Assembly (NCBI RefSeq): GCF_001485435.1
Contig: NZ_BCMS01000001.1
Coordinates: 877,501 to 941,500 of the forward strand
Direction of reading: 5' to 3'
DNA from: Deinococcus grandis
Lineage (GTDB): Bacteria; Deinococcota; Deinococci; Deinococcales; Deinococcaceae
Length of the DNA stretch: 64,000 nucleotides
Shown here: positions 25,912-36,023 of the stretch, piece after piece
Layout: each line of letters starts with the position of its first letter
Position numbering within the stretch: position 1 is the stretch's first letter
The notes under the pieces: model-generated
What the model was told of the DNA's origin: nothing
The model's input: the letters and a program-made list of their open reading frames with translations, nothing else
Databases searched by the model: none
Position numbers and translations under genes: made by a program

Positions 25912-26369
25912 GCGGTGGCCTCCGGGAGGGGGGTGGCACTCAGGGTTTCCAGGCCCGCCGTGACGGCGTCCAGCTGTGAACCCAGGCGGGTCAGGGCGGG
26001 CTGCGTGGCGTGCTGAAGGGTCTGCATGGCGGCGCCCCACAGCTGCGCTCCGGCGGGCGTGACGTGCAGCGCGTGACGCCGGGCGTCCGTAGGGTGCGGG
26101 GCGTGCGTGACCGCCCCGGCGCCCTGCAGGTGCCGCAGGGCGCGGGCGACCTCGTAGCGGGGCAGATCCAGCGTCCGGGCGAGGTCACTGGGCGTCTGCG
26201 GCCCGGCCTGCACGTGGCTGAGAATCAGGAAGGCGCGCAGGTCCAGGCCGTGCTCGCGCGCCAGGGCGGTCTGCACCTGAGCGCTGAGGCCCTGCCACGC
26301 CGTCCAGTACGCCGCCAGGAACCGCAGCGGCTGCCGCGTGAGATCCGGGCTGTGGGGGTCGGGTGACAT
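25908..26369 (-). CDS. MarR-family transcriptional regulator
   Basis: 153 residues with a MarR winged helix: [80 protein letters not shown] in outline, with the DxRRxxLxxT wing. The start at 26369 is preferred: longer readings would translate the upstream 7-bp tandem array. An inverted repeat TTGCA-GAA-TGCAA sits immediately upstream. It probably represses itself and the coupled P450 gene in response to a small ligand. Confidence 0.84.
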
Positions 26370-26389
26370 GATTGCATTCTGCAACAATC
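26370..26389. promoter_or_regulatory. Candidate MarR operator
   Basis: On the minus strand TTGCA-GAA-TGCAA (plus positions 26372-26384), inside a further GATTG...CAATC pairing, directly before the regulator's ATG. Both the size and the position fit autorepression. Confidence 0.5.
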
Positions 26390-26400
26390 TGGATGAGAGT

Positions 26401-26425
26401 GGGTTGTGGGTTGTGGGAAGTAGGG
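26401..26425 (+). repeat. Canonical G-quadruplex motif of degenerate heptads
   Basis: Four GGG runs (26401-26403, 26408-26410, 26415-26417, 26423-26425) are spaced by 4, 4 and 5 bases. The block is built of GTGGGTT-like heptads, about 30 bases upstream of the marR start on the template side. Confidence 0.65.
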
Positions 26426-26472
26426 AGTGGATCGGCTTGACATGGGCGGGTCCGCCGCGCACACGCTGTTGA

Positions 26473-26540
26473 CCATCCGCCATCCGCCATCCGCCATCCG
26501 CCATCCGCCATCCGCCATCCGCCATCCGCCATCCGCCATC
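26473..26540. repeat. 7-bp tandem repeat (CCATCCG)n
   Basis: 68 bases of CCATCCG repeated almost without change, close to ten units, between purH and the marR gene. It is probably variable in copy number. Confidence 0.9.
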
Positions 26541-26544
26541 AACC

Positions 26545-26578
26545 AAAAAGAAGGGGGTGGACGCCGCCACGTCCACCC
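26545..26578 (-). terminator. Intrinsic terminator of purH
   Basis: On the minus strand GGGTGGACG (plus 26570-26578) pairs with CGTCCACCC (plus 26555-26563) around a 6-base loop, then CCTTCTTTTT follows. It lies 21 bases past the purH stop. Confidence 0.8.
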
Positions 26579-26599
26579 GAGAGATTCAGAGTTGAACGG

Positions 26600-28183
<1,584 letters not shown>

Positions 28184-28384
28184 TGTGACCTCCGAGGACC
28201 CCGCCACGGGGGCGGGGATCGACCCAGGCGCGCGATCAGGAAAAAGTCCGTGTCGGGGGCTTCCCCGTGGTGTGCCCACGTTCAGCGCCAGTCGCCCCCC
28301 GGCCCAGCGGGCAGTGTACCGTCACGGGCGCGCCGGGCCGCCGGGCCTGTCCGGAACTGCTGGCGCGTCCTCATGCCCGTGCTC

Positions 28385-28390
28385 TACGCT
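28385..28390 (+). promoter_or_regulatory. Leaderless-type -10 box of the HAD gene
   Basis: TACGCT seven bases before the GTG at 28398. It supports that GTG over a downstream ATG. Confidence 0.5.
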
Positions 28391-28397
28391 GCCGGGT

Positions 28398-29216
28398 GTG
28401 AACCTGCCCGAGCACGCCCCCACCACGCTGCCCCTGCTGATGGCCTTCGACCTGGACGGCACGCTGATTCCCGACGCGGGCCGCGCCGCCGCGCCCGACG
28501 TGGTGGACGCCCTGGGTCGCCTGCGGTCCCTGGGCGTGCAGCTGGCGATCATCACGGGGCGCGACACGCCGCCCGGCGCGGTGCGGGACGCCATGCGGCC
28601 GCACGCGGTCGCCACGAACAACGGCGGGCGGGTCCTCGTCGGGGACGACCTGCACCTGGAGGCCAGTTTCACCGACGCGGACCTGGAGGCGGTGCTGGCG
28701 CACGAGCTGCCGGGCGCGCGGGTGGTGCTGTTCACCGCCGAGACGCTGTACGTGGACCTGCCGCCCGGCGTGGAGCCCGAACCCTGGATGCTGGCGCGGT
28801 CGTTCCGGCCGCTGGCGGACGCGCCGCGCGCGGGCATCCTGAAGGCCGGGTACTACCACCCGGACGTGGCGGGACTGGCCGGGCGCCTGCGTGAGGGGCA
28901 CCCGCATCTGGTCCTGACCGGCGCGCAGTCGCCCTACCCGCACTTCCTGACGGTCACGCCGCAGGGCGCTCACAAGGGCGCGGCGCTGACCCTGATCGCG
29001 GACGCGCTGGACGTCCCGCATGACCGCACCGTGGCCTTCGGGGACAGTGACAACGATCAGGCGATGCTGGAGGTCGCGGCGTTCGGCGTACAGGTGGGGG
29101 ACCTGCCGCTGCTGACCCCGCACGCGGACGCCCGCGTGGACACCCAGGCGGAGCTCGGGGCTTTCCTGCACGCCTGGGCGGACCGGATTGCGGCCACCCA
29201 GACCGGGGACTGGTAA
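28398..29216 (+). CDS. HAD-superfamily (Cof-type) sugar-phosphatase-like hydrolase
   Basis: 272 residues. HAD motif I is FDLDGTLIP (nucleophile and acid Asp), motif II IITGRD, the motif III lysine lies in KGAALTLIADALD, and motif IV is AFGDSDNDQAML. The large C2-type cap between motifs II and III places it with Cof/YbiV-like phosphatases that act on sugar phosphates or nucleotides. Convergent with the LacI-type gene that ends 11 bases downstream. Confidence 0.87.
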   Translation: MNLPEHAPTTLPLLMAFDLDGTLIPDAGRAAAPDVVDALGRLRSLGVQLAIITGRDTPPGAVRDAMRPHAVATNNGGRVLVGDDLHLEASFTDADLEAVLAHELPGARVVLFTAETLYVDLPPGVEPEPWMLARSFRPLADAPRAGILKAGYYHPDVAGLAGRLREGHPHLVLTGAQSPYPHFLTVTPQGAHKGAALTLIADALDVPHDRTVAFGDSDNDQAMLEVAAFGVQVGDLPLLTPHADARVDTQAELGAFLHAWADRIAATQTGDW

Positions 29217-29227
29217 GCGGTTTCCGG

Positions 29228-30241
29228 TCAGGGCCGCGCGGGCGGGGCGGTGCTGCCCCGCTCAATCAGCCGGGCGCCCAGCACCACGTGCCGCTGCGTG
29301 ACCGTGCCGTGTCCGAGCTGCGCGAGCATCAGCGCGGCGGCCCGTTCGGCCATCGCCTCGACCGGCTGCTCCAGCACCGTGATGGGCGGGTCCACGAGAC
29401 TGGTCCAGGGGTAATTGTCGAAGGCCACGAGGCTGATGTCGTGCGGCAGGCGCACCCCGCGTTCGCGCAGCGCGCGGTACGCCCCGGACGCCTGCGTGCC
29501 GGTCAGGGCGATCAGCGCCGTGGGCGGCTCGGGCAGGTCCAGCAGGTCGTTCGTGAGGGCGTAGGCGGTGTCCTCGGTGAGGAGCGTGACGCGCTGGTAC
29601 TCGGCGGGGACGGTCAGGCCCAGGGCGTTCATGACTTCCGGGAAGGCGCGGCTGCGTTCCTCCGGGTGGATGACCGGGTGGTAGGTGCCCAGCGCGGCGA
29701 TGCGGCGGTGGCCCAGCGCGTGCAGGTGCGTGACCGCCTGCCGCACCGCGCCCGGGTTGTCGAGCATCACGCTGGGTTCGTCGTGGTGCGGGGGGCGGTA
29801 GTCGTACTCGGTGACCGCCACGCCGCGTGAACGCAGCCGCGCGAGGTACTCCTGGCTGTCCTGGCCGTAGCCGGGGCGCAGCAGGATGCCCGCCACGCGC
29901 AGGCCGTACAGGCGCCGGAGTTCCTGAAGTTCGCGCTGGGCGCTGTACTCGTTCTCGCTGATGATCAGGGTGTACCCGGCGTCCGCCAGGACGTGCGAGG
30001 CGGTGCGGGCGAACTGCGCGAAGAAGGGTTCCAGAATGGAGCCGACGACCAGTCCGACGGTGGTGCTCTGGCCGCCGCGCAGGCTTCCGGCGCGCTGGTC
30101 GGGTTCGTAGTGCAGCTGCGCGATGGCCTGCTGCACGCGCGCCAGGGTGTCCGGCGTGAGCTTGTCGGGTTCCTTCAGGGCGCGTTTGGCGGTGGTGGGG
30201 GAGACGCCGGCCAGCCGGGCGACGTCCTGGATGGTGGACAC
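29228..30241 (-). CDS. LacI-family repressor of the polyol operon
   Basis: 337 residues. The N-terminal LacI HTH (VSTIQDVARLAGVSPTTAKRALKEPDKLTPDTLARVQQAI in outline) with the hinge leads to a periplasmic-binding-type ligand domain (VGLVVGSILEPFFAQFARTA, GYTLIISENEYS, RRIAALGTYH, DISLVAFDNYPWTSL). The GTG at 30241 is preferred over one at 30289 because TACAAT lies six bases before it with a TTGAGC -35 box 18 bases further up, so the upstream GTG would not be transcribed. Divergent from the polyol operon with twin operators between. Confidence 0.88.
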   Translation of the reverse strand: MSTIQDVARLAGVSPTTAKRALKEPDKLTPDTLARVQQAIAQLHYEPDQRAGSLRGGQSTTVGLVVGSILEPFFAQFARTASHVLADAGYTLIISENEYSAQRELQELRRLYGLRVAGILLRPGYGQDSQEYLARLRSRGVAVTEYDYRPPHHDEPSVMLDNPGAVRQAVTHLHALGHRRIAALGTYHPVIHPEERSRAFPEVMNALGLTVPAEYQRVTLLTEDTAYALTNDLLDLPEPPTALIALTGTQASGAYRALRERGVRLPHDISLVAFDNYPWTSLVDPPITVLEQPVEAMAERAAALMLAQLGHGTVTQRHVVLGARLIERGSTAPPARP

Positions 30242-30247
30242 GGGGGC

Positions 30248-30277
30248 ATTGTAGGTCAGCGCGGGGGGCACGCTCAA
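30248..30277 (-). promoter_or_regulatory. Leaderless promoter of the lacI-type gene
   Basis: On the minus strand -35 TTGAGC (plus 30272-30277), 18-base spacer and -10 TACAAT (plus 30248-30253), six bases before the GTG. Confidence 0.6.
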
Positions 30278-30282
30278 GCGAC

Positions 30283-30296
30283 TGGTCACGAGACCA
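30283..30296. promoter_or_regulatory. LacI-type operator O1
   Basis: TGGTC-ACGA-GACCA, an inverted repeat identical in its core to O2, just upstream of the regulator gene's -35 box. Confidence 0.7.
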
Positions 30297-30328
30297 TTTT
30301 CACATGATGTCCCCGACAGTGGTACCTG

Positions 30329-30357
30329 TAGACAAACGAAAAGCGGTGTGGTTCACT
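30329..30357 (+). promoter_or_regulatory. Possible promoter of the polyol operon
   Basis: TAGACA (30329-30334), a 17-base spacer and a weak TTCACT (30352-30357). O2 begins two bases later, so a bound repressor would cover the start point. Confidence 0.35.
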
Positions 30358-30358
30358 G

Positions 30359-30374
30359 ATGGTCACGAGACCAT
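30359..30374. promoter_or_regulatory. LacI-type operator O2
   Basis: ATGGTC-ACGA-GACCAT, with perfect 6-bp arms. It lies 76-77 bases from O1 (about seven helical turns), which would allow looping. A further perfect hairpin, TCAGGTGA/TCACCTGA (30386-30406), follows in the leader. Confidence 0.7.
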
Positions 30375-30483
30375 TCAATCCGAGATCAGGTGAACCCGTC
30401 ACCTGAAGCTGCCCGGCCGTCACCCGGCGCAGCCCCCGCGCCGCACGCCCCTGACCGGGCCCCTGCCCCATGGAGGACCACCC

Positions 30484-31809
30484 GTGAACCGACTTGCCCT
30501 GCTCGCCCTGACCGCCCTGCTCAGCCAGGCCAGTGCCGCGACCATCACCATCGCCACCGTGAACAACCCGGACATGGTCACCATGCAGAAACTCACCCCC
30601 GAGTTCAACAAGAAGTACCCCGACATCCAGGTCAAGTGGGTGACCCTCCCCGAGAACGAACTGCGCCAGAAGATCACCCTGGACGTCGCCAGCGGCGCCG
30701 GCAGCTTCGACCTCGCCACCGTCGGCGCCTACGAGGTGCCCATCTGGGCCAAGAACGGCTGGCTCGAACCCCTGACCCCCCTGTTCGGCAAGTACCCGGA
30801 CATCGCCAGGAGCTACAACCTCGCCGACGTCCTGCCCGGCGTGCGCGGCGCCCTGACCGTCGGCGGCAGCCTGTACGCCGTGCCCTTCTACGCCGAGAGC
30901 AGCATGACGTACTACAACAAGGACCTGTTCAAGGCCGCCGGGCTGACCATGCCCGCCCAGCCCACCTGGACCCAGATCCAGACCTTCGCCAGCAAGGTCC
31001 ACAACCCCGCCAAGGGCGTGTACGGCGTGTGCCTGCGCGGCCTGCCCGGCTGGGGCGAGAACATGGCCCTGTTCACCACCATGGTCAACACCTTCGGCGG
31101 CCGCTGGTTCGACCAGGGCTGGCAGGCCCAATTGAACAGCCCCGCCTGGAAGAACGCCATGACCTTCTACGTGAACCTCGTCAAGAAGTACGGCCCTCCC
31201 GGCGCGACCGGCAACGGCTTCACCGAGAACCTCACCCTGATGAGCCAGGGCAAGTGCGGCATGTGGATCGACGCGACCGTCGCCGCCGGGTTCCTCAGCG
31301 ACCCCGGCAGCAGCAAGATCACCAAATCCGTCGGCTTCGCCAAGGCCCCGGTCGGCACCACCCCCCGCGGTAACAACTGGTACTGGAGCTGGAACCTCGC
31401 CATTCCCAAGAGCACCAAGCAGGAAGACGCCGCCTTCAAGTTCCTGACCTGGGCCACCAGCAAGGAGTACATCGCCCTGGTCGCGAAGACCAAGGGCACC
31501 TGGGCCAGCGTCCCCCCCGGCACCCGCACGAGCACCTACCAGAACGCCAACTACAGGAAAGCCGCCGGCGCGTTCAGCGGCCTGGTCCTGAGCAGCATCA
31601 ACAGCGCCGACGTGAACAAGGCCACCAAGGACCCCGTGCCCTACACCGGCGTGCAGTACGTCGCCATCCCCGAATTCCAGGCGCTCGGCACGCAGGTCGG
31701 CCAGTACCTCGCCGGGGCGCTCAGCGGCCAGTACACCGTCGATCAGGCGCTGAAACTCAGCCAGGACGCCGCGAACAAGACGGCCAAAGACGGCGGCTAC
31801 CAGAAGTAA
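30484..31809 (+). CDS. ABC transporter sugar/polyol-binding protein
   Basis: 441 residues, family 1 solute-binding protein. Sec signal peptide MNRLALLALTALLSQASA, then TITIATVNNPDMVTMQKLTPEFNKKYPD and the typical VPFYAESSMTYYNKDLFKAAGLTMPAQPTWTQ segment close to SmoE/MtlE mannitol-sorbitol binders. The GTG start has GGAGG eight bases before it. It is the first gene of the polyol operon. Two stable hairpins separate it from the permeases, a common way to make more binding protein than membrane subunits. Confidence 0.9.
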   Translation: MNRLALLALTALLSQASAATITIATVNNPDMVTMQKLTPEFNKKYPDIQVKWVTLPENELRQKITLDVASGAGSFDLATVGAYEVPIWAKNGWLEPLTPLFGKYPDIARSYNLADVLPGVRGALTVGGSLYAVPFYAESSMTYYNKDLFKAAGLTMPAQPTWTQIQTFASKVHNPAKGVYGVCLRGLPGWGENMALFTTMVNTFGGRWFDQGWQAQLNSPAWKNAMTFYVNLVKKYGPPGATGNGFTENLTLMSQGKCGMWIDATVAAGFLSDPGSSKITKSVGFAKAPVGTTPRGNNWYWSWNLAIPKSTKQEDAAFKFLTWATSKEYIALVAKTKGTWASVPPGTRTSTYQNANYRKAAGAFSGLVLSSINSADVNKATKDPVPYTGVQYVAIPEFQALGTQVGQYLAGALSGQYTVDQALKLSQDAANKTAKDGGYQK

Positions 31810-31819
31810 CCACTCCACG

Positions 31820-31912
31820 GGGCGCGGTGATCCTCCAGGGCGCCGCGCCCACCCACAATCCGCAGTCCCAGCGCACCCCAGGGGAGGCCCGAGGCGACCA
31901 CCTCGCCTCCCC
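31820..31912 (+). other. Two intercistronic stem-loops
   Basis: GGGCGCGG (31820-31827) pairs with CCGCGCCC (31843-31850), and GGGGAGGC (31881-31888) with GCCTCCCC (31905-31912), with a further GAGG/CCTC inside. They lie between the binding-protein and permease genes without T-runs, so they are more likely mRNA 3'-end protectors or partial terminators than full stops. Confidence 0.65.
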
Positions 31913-31948
31913 CGCACCTTGATACCCCCCACCCGCAGGAGGTGAATC

Positions 31949-32857
<909 letters not shown>

Positions 32858-32858
32858 C

Positions 32859-33677
32859 ATGAAAGCCCAGATCCGACTGCGTAACACCCTGCTGACCCTG
32901 GTCACGTACCTGATCGCCGCCGCGTTCCTGTTCCCGCTGGTGTGGATGTTCATGGCCGCCTTCAAGACCGAGGCGCAGGCCTTCGCCACCCCGCCCGTGT
33001 TCATCTTCACGCCCACCCTGGAGAACTTCGAGAAGGCCATGGGTTCGTACTTCCCGGCGCTGCGCAACTCGCTGATCGCCGCCGTGGGCAGCACCGTCCT
33101 GGCCTTCATCCTGGGCCTCCCGGCGGCGTTCGCGCTGGCCGTGTACCCCACCCGCCGCGCACAGAACGTGCTGACCTGGATGCTCTCCACGAAATTCATG
33201 CCCGCCGTGGGCGTGATCGTGCCGCTGTTCCTGATCTACCGCAACCTCGACCTGCTCGACACGCTGCCCGGCCTGATCCTGATGTACACCACCATGAACC
33301 TCCCGCTGGTCGTGTGGATGATGCACTCCTACATGACCGAGATCCCCTACGCGATCTACGAGGCCGCCAAGGTGGACGGCGCGACCGTTGCGCAGGAATT
33401 CTTCGGGATCGCGCTGCCACTCAGCACGCCCGGCATGGCCGCCACGGCCCTGCTGTGCCTGATCTTCGCGTGGAACGAGGTGTTCTTCGCGCTGAACCTC
33501 ACCAGTTCGGACGCCGCCCCGCTGAGCGTGTTCATCGGTGAGTTCAAGACCAGCCAGGGCCTGTTCTGGGCGCAGCTGAGCGCCGCCGCCACCCTGGTCG
33601 TCCTGCCGGTCCTGATCTTCGGCTGGATCGCGCAGCGTCAGCTGGTCCGGGGCCTGAGCTTCGGCGCGGTGAAATGA
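32859..33677 (+). CDS. Polyol ABC transporter permease, MalG/SmoG type
   Basis: 272 residues and six membrane helices. The EAA loop is YEAAKVDGATVAQEFFGIALP. It starts one base after the preceding stop, and its own stop overlaps the dehydrogenase start (ATGA). No ATP-binding subunit gene follows; the operon must borrow a shared MsmK/UgpC-type ATPase encoded elsewhere. Confidence 0.9.
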   Translation: MKAQIRLRNTLLTLVTYLIAAAFLFPLVWMFMAAFKTEAQAFATPPVFIFTPTLENFEKAMGSYFPALRNSLIAAVGSTVLAFILGLPAAFALAVYPTRRAQNVLTWMLSTKFMPAVGVIVPLFLIYRNLDLLDTLPGLILMYTTMNLPLVVWMMHSYMTEIPYAIYEAAKVDGATVAQEFFGIALPLSTPGMAATALLCLIFAWNEVFFALNLTSSDAAPLSVFIGEFKTSQGLFWAQLSAAATLVVLPVLIFGWIAQRQLVRGLSFGAVK

Positions 33678-35194
33678 CCGTGGCCACGCTCAGTTTTCCC
33701 CTGCGCGCCACGAGCCTCCCCGCCCTGGCCGGGCGCGTGCAGGTGCCCGCCTACGACCCGCGCGGCCTGCGCACCGGCATCGTGCACTTCGGGGTGGGCG
33801 CGTTCCACCGCTCGCATCAGGCCATGTACCTCGACCGGCTGCTGAACCTGGGCGCCGCGCACGACTGGGCGATCTGCGGCGTGGGCGTCCTGCCCGGCGA
33901 CGCCCGGGTCCGCGACGCGCTGCGCGCCCAGGACCACCTGTACACCCTGCTGACCCGCGCCCCGGACGGCCACAGCGAGGCCCGCGTGATCGGCGCCGTG
34001 CACGACTACCTGTTCGCCCCGGACGACCCCGAGGCGGTCTGCGAGCGGCTGGCGCACCCCGCCACGCGCATCGTGTCCCTGACCGTCACCGAGGGCGGCT
34101 ACAGCCTGAACAACGCCACGGGCGAGTTCGACCCGGGCGGGGACGTCCTGCACGACCTCCAGCCCGGCGCCGTGCCCCGCAGCACCCTGGGCTTCCTGAC
34201 CGAGGGCCTGCGCCGCCGCCGCGAGCGTGGCCTGCGCCCCTTCACGGTCATGTCCTGCGACAACATCCAGGGCAACGGGCACGTCACGCGGCGCGTCCTG
34301 ACCGCCTTCGCCCGCCGCCGGGACCCGGAACTGGCCGACTGGATCGACCGGGAGGTCGCCTTCCCGAACAGCATGGTCGACCGCATCACCCCGGTCACCA
34401 CGGACGCCGTGCGCGCCGACCTGGAGCGCGAGTACGGCGTGCAGGACGCCTGCCCGGTCGTCGCCGAGGCGTTCACGCAGTGGGTGCTCGAGGACCACTT
34501 CACCTGCGGCCGCCCCCCACTGGAGGACGTGGGCGTGCAGCTCGTCCCGGACGTCGAACCGTACGAACTCATGAAACTGCGCCTCCTGAACGCCGCGCAT
34601 CAGGCCATGAGCTACCCCGCGCTGCTGGACGGCCACACGTTCGTGCACGAGGTCTGCCAGCAGCCCGACTACGCGCAGTTCCTGCTCGACTACATGACCC
34701 TTGAGGCCCGCCCCACCCTGCGCCCCGTGCCCGGCATCGACCTGGACGCCTACAGCCACGATCTCATCGCGCGGTTCTCGAACCCCGCCATTCAGGACAC
34801 CCTGGCCCGCCTGATCGTGGACGGCAGCGAACGCATCCCCAAGTTCCTGCTGCCCGTTGCCCGCGAACAGGCCGCGCGGATCCAGGCTGGACAGGGCGGC
34901 GACCTGCGCCGCTGCGCCCTGGTGGTCGCCGCCTGGAGTGCGTACGTCGCGCAGGCCGCCACGCGCGGCGACCGGCTGGACGACGTCCGCGCCGCCGACC
35001 TCACCCACGCCGCCCTGGCCGCTCAGGTCACGCCCGGCGCGTTCCTGCACCAGCCCGACGTGTTCGGCGACCTGAGCGCCGCGCCCGCCTTCGTGCAGGC
35101 CTACCTGGACGCCCGCGCCGCCCTGGCCGCGCACGGGCCACTCGGCGCGCTGCGCGCCCTGCACGCTGCCCCCACCCAAGGAGAACACGCATGA
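33674..35194 (+). CDS. Mannitol-type polyol 2-dehydrogenase (long-chain MDH)
   Basis: 506 residues, the length of the polyol-specific long-chain dehydrogenases. The NAD-binding domain has GIVHFGVGAFHRSHQAMYLD; TVTEGGYSL, VMSCDNIQGNG and FPNSMVDRITP are family blocks. The catalytic K-x4-N-x3-H motif is KLRLLNAAH. Oxidises mannitol, arabitol or sorbitol to the ketose. Overlaps both neighbours by four bases. Confidence 0.92.
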   Translation: MTVATLSFPLRATSLPALAGRVQVPAYDPRGLRTGIVHFGVGAFHRSHQAMYLDRLLNLGAAHDWAICGVGVLPGDARVRDALRAQDHLYTLLTRAPDGHSEARVIGAVHDYLFAPDDPEAVCERLAHPATRIVSLTVTEGGYSLNNATGEFDPGGDVLHDLQPGAVPRSTLGFLTEGLRRRRERGLRPFTVMSCDNIQGNGHVTRRVLTAFARRRDPELADWIDREVAFPNSMVDRITPVTTDAVRADLEREYGVQDACPVVAEAFTQWVLEDHFTCGRPPLEDVGVQLVPDVEPYELMKLRLLNAAHQAMSYPALLDGHTFVHEVCQQPDYAQFLLDYMTLEARPTLRPVPGIDLDAYSHDLIARFSNPAIQDTLARLIVDGSERIPKFLLPVAREQAARIQAGQGGDLRRCALVVAAWSAYVAQAATRGDRLDDVRAADLTHAALAAQVTPGAFLHQPDVFGDLSAAPAFVQAYLDARAALAAHGPLGALRALHAAPTQGEHA

Positions 35195-35937
35195 CTATCC
35201 TCGACCTCTTCCGCCTGGACGGCCGCCACGCTCTGATCACCGGGGGCGCGCAGGGCATCGGCTTCGAGATCGCCCGCGGCCTCGCGCAGGCCGGGGCGCG
35301 CGTCACCATCGCCGACCTGAACCCCGATGTGGGCCAGGCCGCCGCCGCGACCCTGGACGGGCAGTTCGAGGTGCTGAACGTCACCGACGCCGCCGCCGTC
35401 GCCGCCCTGGCCCGGAAGCTCCCGGACGTGGACATCCTCGTGAACAACGCCGGGATCGTCCGCAACACCCCCGCCGAGGCCACCCCGGACGACGACTGGC
35501 GCAGTGTGATCGACGTGAATCTGAACGGCGTGTACTGGTGCTGCCGCGAATTCGGGCGGACCATGCTGGAGCGCGGCCAGGGCAGCGTCGTGTCCACCGC
35601 CAGCATGAGCGGCCTGATCAGCAACCACCCGCAGCCACAGGCGGCGTACAACGCCAGCAAGGCCGCCGTGATTCACCTCACCCGCTCCCTGGCGGGCGAG
35701 TGGGCGCCGCGCGGCGTGCGCGTGAACTGCGTCGCGCCCGGCTACACCGCCACGCCCCTCACGAAACGCGGGCTGGAGACCCCCGAGTGGCGCGAGACGT
35801 GGCTGAAGGAAACCCCGATGGGCCGCCTCGCGGACCCCGCCGAGATCGCCCCGGCCGTGCTGTACCTCGCGTCCGACGCCGCCAGTTTCGTCACCGGGCA
35901 CGCGCTGGTCGTCGACGGCGGTTACACCTGCTGGTAA
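35191..35937 (+). CDS. Short-chain dehydrogenase/reductase (polyol type)
   Basis: 248 residues, classical SDR. NAD site TGGAQGIG (residues 17-24), acidic residue D42 in TIADLNP favouring NAD over NADP, NNAGI, catalytic S-Y-K in STASMSG and YNASKAA, and the C-terminal GHALVVDGGYTCW. Related to xylitol/arabitol/sorbitol dehydrogenases. It is the second of three oxidoreductases in this operon, so the system probably accepts several polyols. Confidence 0.88.
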   Translation: MTILDLFRLDGRHALITGGAQGIGFEIARGLAQAGARVTIADLNPDVGQAAAATLDGQFEVLNVTDAAAVAALARKLPDVDILVNNAGIVRNTPAEATPDDDWRSVIDVNLNGVYWCCREFGRTMLERGQGSVVSTASMSGLISNHPQPQAAYNASKAAVIHLTRSLAGEWAPRGVRVNCVAPGYTATPLTKRGLETPEWRETWLKETPMGRLADPAEIAPAVLYLASDAASFVTGHALVVDGGYTCW

Positions 35938-35951
35938 CCCCCACGGGTAAC

Positions 35952-35996
35952 GAGGGTCGAAGCGTCCGAACATCGCCCTTGGACTCTTCGACCCTC
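35952..35996. repeat. Hairpin repeat, empty form
   Basis: GAGGGTCGAAG (35952-35962) pairs perfectly with CTTCGACCCTC (35986-35996) around a 23-base loop, between the SDR and zinc-dehydrogenase genes. The same arms, split by a gene, flank the S23-type gene at 46713. Confidence 0.65.
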
Positions 35997-36023
35997 GACC
36001 CTTCAACCCATTCAAGGAGTGAC

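Noticed and set aside
26473..26540. Possible CRISPR-like array
   Set aside because: The unit is 7 bp with no spacers and no cas genes are present; it is a simple tandem repeat.
26370..26576. N-terminal extension of the MarR-type protein giving repeats of GWRMAD
   Set aside because: The extension only translates the 7-bp tandem array and the G-rich tract. MarR homology begins at the ATG at 26369, beside an operator-like palindrome.
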